Shown: positions 57,586-64,000 of the stretch, in pieces
Layout: every line of letters starts with the position of its first letter
Numbering within the stretch: position 1 is the first letter of the stretch
Source of the DNA: Streptomyces sp. NBC_00433
GTDB taxonomy: Bacteria; Actinomycetota; Actinomycetes; Streptomycetales; Streptomycetaceae
Direction: 5' to 3'
DNA: 64,000 nt
Assembly (NCBI GenBank): GCA_036015235.1
Contig: CP107926.1
Coordinates: 8,352,001 to 8,416,000 of the forward strand
Position numbers and translations under genes: made by a program
The notes under the pieces: generated by a model
The model's input: only the letters and a program-made list of their open reading frames with translations
Told to the model about the DNA's origin: nothing
Databases searched by the model: none

Positions 57586-58922
57586 TGGACGGCACCCCGG
57601 CCACCGGCGGGCCGCGGCACACCGTCGTGGTGGACCTCGGCTTCGGCGACGCGGGCAAGGGCGCCACCGTCGACCGGCTCTGCCGGTCCGGCGGTGTCGC
57701 CGCCGTCGTCCGCTACAACGGCGGCGCGCAGGCCGCGCACAATGTCGTCACCTCCGACGGCCGCCACCACACCTTCGCCCAGTTCGGCTCCGGCACCCTG
57801 CGCGGGGTGCCCACCCAGCTGTCCCGTTTCACCGCGGTGGACCCGCTCGCGCTGGCCGCCGAGGCGGACCACCTGCGCGCCCTGGGCGTGCCCGACCCCT
57901 ACGCCCTGATCGGCGTCGACCGGGACGCGCCACTGACCACGCCCTACCACGCGGCGGCCAACCGGCTGCGGGAGCAGGCCAGGGGCGAGGCCCGGCACGG
58001 CTCGTGCGGGATGGGGGTGGGGGAGACCGCCCGCTACGGGCTGGCCCACCCCGGCGAGGCGCCGACCGCCGGGGACTGCGTGTCACGCCCCCGGCTGCTG
58101 CGCCGGCTGCGGCTGCTGCGTGACCGGCTCACCGACGAGCTGGGCCCGCTGGCCGCACCGCCGGTGGAGGCCTGCGCCGAGGCGTACGCGGCCTTCGCCC
58201 GTACCGTACGGCTCACCGACAGGACCCGGCTGGCCGAACTGGCCGCGCGCGGGCCGCTGGTCTTCGAGGGCGCCCAAGGGGTCCTGCTCGACGAGTGGCA
58301 CGGCTTCCACCCCTTCACCACCTGGTCGACCACCACCTTCGCGCACGCCGAGACGCTGCTGGCCGAGGCGGGAGCGGCGGGCGAGGGGCTGCGGCTCGGC
58401 GTGGTGCGGACGTACACCACCCGGCACGGCCCGGGGCCGCTGGTCACCGAGGACCCCGAGCTGTCCGCGCTGCTGCCGGAGCCGCACAACGGCCACGGCC
58501 GCTGGCAGGGCGCCTTCCGCGTCGGCCACTTCGACGCGGTCGCGCACACCTACGCCGCCGAGGTCTGCGGGGGAGTGGACGCGCTGGCCGTCACCCACCT
58601 GGACGCGCCCCGCCGGTGCCGTGGCCTGCGGATCTGCCGCGCCTACGGCATCGACGGCGCCCTGGTCGAACGCCTGCCGCCCGGGGCGCCCGGCGACCTG
58701 GTGCGGCAGGCGGAGCTGACCGGGCGGATGCTGCGCGCGGCGCCCGCCCTGTGGGACACCCCGGGCAGCGACCCGCGCCACTGGAGCGAGGCGATCGGGT
58801 CACTGCTCGGGGCGCCGGTACTGCTGGAGTCCTCAGGGCCGGCCCGTCAGCGGATCAGGGAGCCGCGGTCTATCGGGAAGTCGAAGTACGTGTCGGGGAA
58901 GGTCTCGGAATCGAGCGTGTAG
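57585..58922 (+). CDS. Divergent adenylosuccinate-synthetase paralogue
   Basis: The protein has 445 residues. TVVVDLGFGDAGKGATVDRL corresponds to the PurA P-loop: the catalytic Asp is kept (D22) and so is Lys (K25), but the following Glu is Ala. RYNGGAQAAHNVV aligns with GGHNAGHT and keeps the catalytic His (H52). LVFEGAQGVLLDEWHGFHPF and VVRTYTTRHGPGPLVTEDP are clear PurA blocks. The aspartate-loop GATTGRxRR is replaced by GRWQGAFRVGHFD. It may join a different amine to a purine nucleotide. It overlaps the next convergent gene by 76 bp. Confidence 0.8.
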   Translation: MDGTPATGGPRHTVVVDLGFGDAGKGATVDRLCRSGGVAAVVRYNGGAQAAHNVVTSDGRHHTFAQFGSGTLRGVPTQLSRFTAVDPLALAAEADHLRALGVPDPYALIGVDRDAPLTTPYHAAANRLREQARGEARHGSCGMGVGETARYGLAHPGEAPTAGDCVSRPRLLRRLRLLRDRLTDELGPLAAPPVEACAEAYAAFARTVRLTDRTRLAELAARGPLVFEGAQGVLLDEWHGFHPFTTWSTTTFAHAETLLAEAGAAGEGLRLGVVRTYTTRHGPGPLVTEDPELSALLPEPHNGHGRWQGAFRVGHFDAVAHTYAAEVCGGVDALAVTHLDAPRRCRGLRICRAYGIDGALVERLPPGAPGDLVRQAELTGRMLRAAPALWDTPGSDPRHWSEAIGSLLGAPVLLESSGPARQRIREPRSIGKSKYVSGKVSESSV

Positions 58923-59665
58923 TGCCACCACTCCTCGGGCAGATTGGTGAAGCCCTGCGCCTGCATGGCGTTCATCAGCAGCATGCGGTTGGCGTGCTGC
59001 ACGCCCTGGATCCGCGGGTCCAGGGTGTGGGCCAGGGTGTCGAAGCAGTCGTAACCGGTGCCCATGTCCAGCGAGTTGTCGGGGAAGCGCTGGTCCTTCG
59101 GCCCGTAGCACGGCGCCAGCGGCTCACCGGGCCGGTAGGGGCGGGTTGGCCTGGCCGGCAGCGGGACGATCGTCAGGTCCATGGTGCTGCCGCGGCTGTG
59201 CCCGGATTTCGCGGCGATGTAACCGTCCTCGAACAAACGGGTCTTGTCGACCTGCGGGTAGAACTCCGCCTTCATCTTCGTGTCGTCCAGGTCCTCCGCC
59301 CAGGTGACGAAGCTGTCGACGGCCCGCTGCGGCCGGTAGCAGTCGTAGACCTTGAGGGTGTAGCCGCTGCGCAGCAGCCGCACCTGCGCCCGGTGCAGCC
59401 CCTCGGCGGCGGCCCTGGTCAGGATGCACATCGGCTTGCGGTACCCGTCGATGGGCGCGCCGGTGAAGTTGTGCGGGGTGTAGTAGCGGATCTCCTGGAC
59501 GATCGTCGGGTCCACGTCCCGCAGCGCGACGAACTGCGCGGGCGCCTTGGGCTCCGGAGGCGCGGGATGCCCGGCGTGCGCCTGCGCCGGGCCGCCCGCG
59601 GCGACCGCGACCAGTGTGGCGACAGCGGGGACGAGTGCTCGCAGTAAAGAGCTGAGTTTCGGCAT
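58847..59665 (-). CDS. Secreted D-Ala-D-Ala dipeptidase (VanX-like, M15D)
   Basis: The protein has 272 residues. A signal peptide (LRALVPAVATLVAVAAGGPAQA) leads to a VanX-type domain. The motif SGHSRGSTMDLTI carries the Zn-binding His and Asp, and PEEWWHYTL the catalytic Glu and Zn-binding His. LKVYDCYRPQRAVDSFVTWA supplies the conserved Arg. It hydrolyses D-Ala-D-Ala or acts on peptidoglycan precursors outside the cell. No VanH or VanA neighbours, so it is housekeeping rather than a vancomycin cluster. It is divergent from the NUDIX gene. Confidence 0.9.
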   Translation of the reverse strand: MPKLSSLLRALVPAVATLVAVAAGGPAQAHAGHPAPPEPKAPAQFVALRDVDPTIVQEIRYYTPHNFTGAPIDGYRKPMCILTRAAAEGLHRAQVRLLRSGYTLKVYDCYRPQRAVDSFVTWAEDLDDTKMKAEFYPQVDKTRLFEDGYIAAKSGHSRGSTMDLTIVPLPARPTRPYRPGEPLAPCYGPKDQRFPDNSLDMGTGYDCFDTLAHTLDPRIQGVQHANRMLLMNAMQAQGFTNLPEEWWHYTLDSETFPDTYFDFPIDRGSLIR

Positions 59666-59711
59666 GTCCCTGGCCTATCAGGTCCCGGGGGTGCCGCGAC
59701 AGATGATCGGA

Positions 59712-59717
59712 TACAGT
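59712..59717 (+). promoter_or_regulatory. Putative -10 box (TACAGT), leaderless NUDIX gene
   Basis: TACAGT ends 6 nt before the GTG at 59724, with no Shine-Dalgarno sequence between them. Confidence 0.4.
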
Positions 59718-59723
59718 CCGGGC

Positions 59724-60290
59724 GTGTCCGCTGCCGTTCCAGAGCCCCAGACGACGCCCCCCGTGCGCGATGCGCACTGCTCCGCGTGCGGTTCGCGCTA
59801 CCCGGCCGACGCCGGCTGGCCGCGCCGCTGCCCGGCCTGCGGCACCGTCGCCTACCGCAACCCGCTGCCGGTCGCCGTCGCCCTGCTGCCGGTCCGCGGC
59901 CCGCGGGGCACCGGTCTGGTCGTCATCCGCCGCGCGATCGAGCCCAGCCGCGGGCGCCTCGCGCTGCCCGGCGGCTTCATCGACCACGGCGAGAGCTGGG
60001 AGCACGCCGTCACCCGCGAGCTGTCGGAGGAGACCGGCATCACCGCGGACGCCTCCGACGTCGTGCTCGCCGACGCCCTCACCGACGAGGCCGGCGGCTA
60101 TCTGCTGCTGTTCGGACTGCTGCCGCAGCGCGACGCGGGCGAACTGCCGCCCTCGGTGGCCACCGACGAGACCGAGGGCCACCAGATCCTCACCGCACCG
60201 CAGGAGTTGGGCTTCCCGCTGCACACCCGGGCGGTCCGCCGCTGGTTCGCCGGCGGCTACGACCCGGCGCCGCGCACCCGTACGGTGTAG
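59724..60290 (+). CDS. Zinc-ribbon NUDIX hydrolase
   Basis: The protein has 188 residues from the GTG at 59724. A zinc ribbon (CSACGSRYPADAGWPRRCPACG, with four Cys) precedes a NUDIX domain with box GGFIDHGESWEHAVTRELSEETGI (matches Gx5Ex7REUxEExGU). This arrangement resembles NADH pyrophosphatase NudC, but the characteristic SQPWPFPxS motif is absent, so the substrate is open. It ends inside the GH31 gene (34-bp overlap). Confidence 0.88.
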   Translation: MSAAVPEPQTTPPVRDAHCSACGSRYPADAGWPRRCPACGTVAYRNPLPVAVALLPVRGPRGTGLVVIRRAIEPSRGRLALPGGFIDHGESWEHAVTRELSEETGITADASDVVLADALTDEAGGYLLLFGLLPQRDAGELPPSVATDETEGHQILTAPQELGFPLHTRAVRRWFAGGYDPAPRTRTV

Positions 60291-62650
60291 GCGGGCGCCG
60301 CCCCGCCGTCCCGCTCGACGGCGACGGCGCCGTCCTCCCACCGCGACACGAAGCGCTCCATCCGCGGCTTGCCCCACCCCTCGGGGTCGCCGCCGAAGAC
60401 CACACCGCCGCCCGTACGCCCCTGCTGCGGAGCCCACACCTCCAGCTCCGTCGCGCCGTCCGCGCCCGCGACCGGCAGCACCGCGCCCGCCCTGGCCAGC
60501 ACCGGTATCCGGCCGAGCGGCGCGTCGAGCAGCACCTGGGCGCGCCCGCGGTGCGGCTCCCCGGTCGCGGTGTCGTACCACAGCCCGCGCGGCAGCCGTA
60601 CGGCCCTGGTCGTCGCGCCCGGCTCCAACACCGGTGCGACCAGCAGCGAATCGCCCAGCAGGAAGGCGTCACCGCACTCCCGCAGCGCCCGGTCGCCGGG
60701 CGAGTTCCACCACAGGGGACGCACGTACGGCGCCCCGGTGCGGTGCGCGACATGCGCGAGGGTGTCCAGATACGGCATCAGCCTGGCCCGTCCGGCCAGC
60801 GCCGCCCTGGCGTGGTCGAGCACCCGCGGGCCGAACTCCCACGGCTCCCGGCGCCCGGCGTCGATCGCCGAGTGCGTGCGGAAGAAGGGCAGATACGCGC
60901 CCAGCTGGAACCAGCGCAGATACAGCTCCGGCGACGGCGACCCGGTGAAACCGCCCACGTCGGGACCCGAGAAGGGCACCCCGCACAGGCCGAGGCCCAG
61001 CACCAGCGCCAGCGACGCCCGCAGCCCCGTCCAGCCGGTCGCCACATCGCCCGACCACGTGCCGCCGTAGCGCTGCATGCCCGCCCAGCCCGACCGGGAG
61101 AAGAGGAACGGGCGCTGCTCGGGCCGCAGTTCGCACAGGCCCTCGTATCCGGCGCGGGCCATCGCCAGCCCGTAGACGTTGTGCGCCTCGCGGTGGTCGC
61201 CGCCCCGGCCGTCCAGCGCGTGCCGGGCCGAGCGCGGCAGGGTGGCGTCACCGAAAGCGGCGAAGGACACCGGCTCGTTCATGTCGTGCCACACCCCCGC
61301 GAAGCCCTGTGCGAGCCGCTCGGCGTACAGCCCGCCCCACCACCTGCGTGCCCGGGGGTCGGTGAAGTCGGGGAAGACCGACTCGCCCGGCCACACCACG
61401 CCCCGCACCTCCTGGCCGCGCGCGTCCCGTACGAAAGCGCCCGCCGCAAGGCCCCCCTCGTAGACCGCGAGCCCCGGCTCGGCCTTCACCGCGGGGTCCA
61501 CGATCGACACCAGCCGCACCCCCTGCCCGGCCAGCTCCCGCGCCAGGCCCGGCAGGTCGGGGAAGCGCCTCCGGTCGGCGGTGAAGACCCGGTGCCCGTC
61601 GAAGTGGTCGATGTCCAGGTGCAGCGCCGACAGCGGCAGCCCGCGCTCGCGGTAGCCGGCGACGACCCTGCGCACCTCCTGCTCGCTGCCGAAGCCCCAC
61701 CGCGAGTGGTGCGGGCCGAGCGCCCAGCGCGGCGGCACCGCGGGCCGCCCGGTCAGCGCGGTCCAGCCGGCCATCACCCGGGACGGCGTACCGGTGATCA
61801 CCCAGTAGCGCAGCGGGCCGCCGTCCATCCGCACCTCGCAGCCGCCCCGCCGGTCGTGGCCGGAGCCCGCGCCCTCCTCGCCGTCGCGCAGGGTGATCCT
61901 GCCGTCCCAGGTGTTGTCGTGGAAGACCAGGTGGCAGCCCGCGTCGGCGACCACCATCTGCACCGGCATCGTGATGTACAGCGGGTCGTCGCCGGGCTCG
62001 AAGGAGCCGCCCGGGTCGGTGTTCCACAGCCGGTAGGTGCCCGCGGCCAGCCGCGGTCCCGCGGCCCGGCCGCCCAGACCGTAGACCCGCGCGTCGGCCG
62101 GCGTCTCCGAGCGCTGCACCCAGCGCGCCAGGCCCCGCTCCTGCTGCGCGCCGACCGGGTCCCACCAGCGCGGCGGCAGCTCGCGGCGCAGCAGCCGGCC
62201 GCCGGGGGTGCGGATCTCCACCGCGCCGTGCCGCGAGATCCGCACCGTCACGCGCTCGGAGACCACACGCCAGCCGTCCGGGTCGGGTTCGAGCACCGCC
62301 CGCTCGTCGGCCTCCGGGCAGCCGCCGGCCGGCCGTTCGCGCGGCGAGCCCCACTTCGGGGTGCCCGCCACCGCGTACGACGGCTCGGGCTCCGCGCCGT
62401 CCCAGCCGCAGAAGACGGCGCCGCCGACCCCGACCCGCACCCGCAGTGCCGACCGGGCGAAGCGGACGGTGCCGCCGCCCGGCATCGGCTCGGCGTCCAG
62501 CGCCGCCCCCGGCACCCGCGCCCGCTCCGCGCCGGGCCCCGGCAGGTCGCGCGCGTCGATGCGCCGGCGGCGCCACGCCGACCTGGCAGAACGCCAACCC
62601 TGGGCGGAACCCGCCATCCGTACCGACCGCAGCAGGTCCCGAGCATCCAT
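60257..62650 (-). CDS. Glycoside hydrolase family 31 (alpha-glucosidase/xylosidase type)
   Basis: The protein has 797 residues from the ATG at 62650 (MDARDLLRSVRMAG). The catalytic (beta/alpha)8 barrel has LSALHLDIDHFDGHRVFTADRRRFPD and the nucleophile motif GVWHDMNEPVSF. The acid/base region is GTWSGDVATGW, with GVPFSGPDVGGF and FFRTHSA after it. N- and C-terminal beta domains flank it. GH31 enzymes cleave alpha-glucosides or xylosides. No signal peptide is visible, so it is likely cytosolic. It is convergent with the NUDIX gene. Confidence 0.93.
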   Translation of the reverse strand: MDARDLLRSVRMAGSAQGWRSARSAWRRRRIDARDLPGPGAERARVPGAALDAEPMPGGGTVRFARSALRVRVGVGGAVFCGWDGAEPEPSYAVAGTPKWGSPRERPAGGCPEADERAVLEPDPDGWRVVSERVTVRISRHGAVEIRTPGGRLLRRELPPRWWDPVGAQQERGLARWVQRSETPADARVYGLGGRAAGPRLAAGTYRLWNTDPGGSFEPGDDPLYITMPVQMVVADAGCHLVFHDNTWDGRITLRDGEEGAGSGHDRRGGCEVRMDGGPLRYWVITGTPSRVMAGWTALTGRPAVPPRWALGPHHSRWGFGSEQEVRRVVAGYRERGLPLSALHLDIDHFDGHRVFTADRRRFPDLPGLARELAGQGVRLVSIVDPAVKAEPGLAVYEGGLAAGAFVRDARGQEVRGVVWPGESVFPDFTDPRARRWWGGLYAERLAQGFAGVWHDMNEPVSFAAFGDATLPRSARHALDGRGGDHREAHNVYGLAMARAGYEGLCELRPEQRPFLFSRSGWAGMQRYGGTWSGDVATGWTGLRASLALVLGLGLCGVPFSGPDVGGFTGSPSPELYLRWFQLGAYLPFFRTHSAIDAGRREPWEFGPRVLDHARAALAGRARLMPYLDTLAHVAHRTGAPYVRPLWWNSPGDRALRECGDAFLLGDSLLVAPVLEPGATTRAVRLPRGLWYDTATGEPHRGRAQVLLDAPLGRIPVLARAGAVLPVAGADGATELEVWAPQQGRTGGGVVFGGDPEGWGKPRMERFVSRWEDGAVAVERDGGAAPAYTVRVRGAGS

Positions 62651-62834
62651 GGCCCCCAGCTTCTCACCGCCCACGCGCGCCACGCCGATCGTTCAGCCGG
62701 TGTTCACCTTCAGGTGCGGCCGTGCGGCCCACATATCCGGCGCCGCCTACCTGTGGGTAGCCGCCCTGGCGCGGTGGCCGCTCTCATGGCATCGTCCTGA
62801 CCAGCCGTGCCGTGGACCGTTCTGGAGCCGCCCC

Positions 62835-64000
62835 ATGACCAGCAAGACCGAAGCCGACCGAGCGCCGGAAGCCCTGTGGACCCCGGGCCCCGAACGCGTC
62901 GCCCGGGCGTCGGTGACCCGCTTCCAGCGCTGGGCGCACGAGCGGCACGGCGCCCCCGCCGTGCTGCCCGACGATCCGCAGGGCGGCTACGCGGCACTGC
63001 ACGCGTGGTCGGTGCGCGAGGCCGGCACCTTCTGGCGGGCGCTCACCGAGTGGTACGACGTGCGCTTCGGCACCCCCTCCGACACCGTCCTGGCCGACGC
63101 CTCGATGCCCGGCGCCCGCTGGTTCCCCGGCGCGACCGTCAACTACGCCGAGCACGCGCTGCGGCCGGCCCTGGACGCCGCACGCGCCGACCTGCCCGCG
63201 GTGCTCCACGTCGACGAGCGCATGGAGACCGGCATCCTCAGCTGGGCCGAGCTGTCCCGGCAGGTCGCCTCGCTCGCCGCGGCGCTGCGCCGGCTCGGCG
63301 TGGCCCCCGGCGACCGGGTCAGCGGCTACCTGCCGAACATCCCGCAGGCCGCGGTCGCGCTGCTCGCCACCGCCGCGGTGGGCGGCGTGTGGACCTCCTG
63401 CGCCCCCGACTTCGGCGCCCGCAGCGTCCTGGACCGCTTCCAGCAGGTCGAACCCGTCGTCCTGTTCACCGTCGACGGCTACCGCTACGGCGGCAAGGAG
63501 CACGACAGGACCGGCGTCGTCGCCGAGACCAGGGCCGCCCTGCCGTCGCTGCGCGCGACCGTGCACATCCCGCTGCTGGGCACCCCGGCGCCCGAAGGCG
63601 CCCTGGAATGGCGGGACCTGGTGGCCGACGACCCGCGACCGGCCTACGAGCAGGTGCCCTTCGACCACCCGCTGTGGGTGCTGTACTCGTCGGGCACCAC
63701 CGGACTGCCGAAGGCGATCGTCCAGTCCCAGGGCGGCATCCTGCTCGAACACCTCAAGCAGACCGGACTGCACCTCGACCTCGGCCCCGACGACCGCTTC
63801 TTCTGGTACACCTCCACCGGCTGGATGATGTGGAATTTCCTGGTGTCCGGGCTGCTGGTCGGCGCGACCGTGGTCCTCTACGACGGCAGCCCCGGCTACC
63901 CCGCGATCGAGGCGCAGTGGCGGGTCGCCGAGCAGACCGGCACCACCGTCTTCGGCACCTCGGCCGCGTATGTCATCGCCTGCCGCAAGGCCGAGGTGCA
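62835..64000 (+). CDS. Acetoacetyl-CoA synthetase (3' end outside window)
   Basis: At least 388 residues are present. The N-terminal ACAS-type domain reads FWRALTEWYDVRFGTPSDTVLADASMPGARWFPGATVNYAEHAL. The adenylation core has VLYSSGTTGLPKAIVQSQGG (A3 motif), WYTSTGWMMWNFLVSGLL and TVFGTSAAYV. The SGTTGLPKAI and GWMMWNF patterns fit acetoacetate-CoA ligase better than acetyl-CoA synthetase. It would activate acetoacetate with ATP and CoA. The ATG at 62835 follows GGAGCCGCCCC. The C-terminal subdomain is beyond the window. Confidence 0.88.
   Translation, partial: MTSKTEADRAPEALWTPGPERVARASVTRFQRWAHERHGAPAVLPDDPQGGYAALHAWSVREAGTFWRALTEWYDVRFGTPSDTVLADASMPGARWFPGATVNYAEHALRPALDAARADLPAVLHVDERMETGILSWAELSRQVASLAAALRRLGVAPGDRVSGYLPNIPQAAVALLATAAVGGVWTSCAPDFGARSVLDRFQQVEPVVLFTVDGYRYGGKEHDRTGVVAETRAALPSLRATVHIPLLGTPAPEGALEWRDLVADDPRPAYEQVPFDHPLWVLYSSGTTGLPKAIVQSQGGILLEHLKQTGLHLDLGPDDRFFWYTSTGWMMWNFLVSGLLVGATVVLYDGSPGYPAIEAQWRVAEQTGTTVFGTSAAYVIACRKAEV

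Noticed and set aside
58847..59665. Vancomycin-resistance cluster
   Set aside because: Only a VanX-like gene is present, with a signal peptide and no vanH, vanA, vanR or vanS neighbours.

Overview
The window reads as part of the chromosome core of a high-GC actinomycete, most likely Streptomycetaceae (Streptomyces or a close relative). Nearly every codon ends in G or C. Several families typical of that group are present: a DUF6643-like Gly/Tyr/Pro-rich protein, an Nsd-type TPR regulator, a complete conservon (sensor kinase, Roadblock, DUF742, GTPase), a DUF397 protein, a CGNR zinc-finger protein and a mycothiol-dependent isomerase-like protein. I see no tRNA, rRNA, IS element, prophage, CRISPR array or recognisable antibiotic cluster.

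Layout. 0-9.7 kb: DUF6643-like (partial), TerD-like, HpnB-type glycosyltransferase, Asp/Glu racemase, membrane protein, O-antigen-ligase-like protein, NUDIX, DHA2-type MFS exporter, questin-oxidase-like protein and a small basic protein. 9.7-12 kb: dihydroxyacetone kinase operon dhaKLM. 12-16 kb: MpaB-like oxygenase, a soluble Ser/Thr kinase with a TPR tail, and an alpha/beta hydrolase, followed by an intergenic repeat cluster. 16.3-18.7 kb: a TetR-controlled operon (TetR, DUF4865, CMD-like fragment, phosphotriesterase-like) with an operator that overlaps the likely -10 box. 18.7-24.6 kb: secreted Gly/Lys-rich protein, OmpR-type two-component pair, isochorismatase-like protein, DUF397, maleylpyruvate-isomerase-like protein, pdxH and CGNR protein. 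25-34.5 kb: LAL-type ATPase without a LuxR domain, APH-fold kinase, Nsd-like regulator, PAS/SpoIIE phosphatase and HEAT-repeat protein. 34.7-38.3 kb: two GT4 glycosyltransferases, a 59-bp repeat cluster and an SGNH hydrolase. 38.2-40.7 kb: 5-oxoprolinase genes pxpABC.

The two most interesting loci follow. At 40.9-48.2 kb a tightly packed three-gene operon encodes a coiled-coil protein, a winged-helix protein and a 1629-residue SMC/MukB-like ATPase. The order matches kleisin-KITE-SMC systems (MksFEB, Wadjet JetABC), but no nuclease subunit follows and the Walker A and B motifs are unusual. At 54.7-58.9 kb a coupled cassette encodes a NUDIX/winged-helix regulator, a J-domain/kinase-fold fusion, a vWA protein and a divergent adenylosuccinate-synthetase paralogue. 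It is preceded by two near-identical palindromic operators 16 bp apart. I propose it as an undescribed nucleotide-linked system.

Between them lie the conservon (48.8-52.9 kb) and glpK. The window ends with a VanX-like dipeptidase, a zinc-ribbon NUDIX protein, a GH31 glycosidase and a truncated acetoacetyl-CoA synthetase gene. Convergent genes here often overlap at their 3' ends (112, 76 and 34 bp). Several genes have a -10-like hexamer only 6-7 nt before the start codon, which suggests leaderless transcripts.
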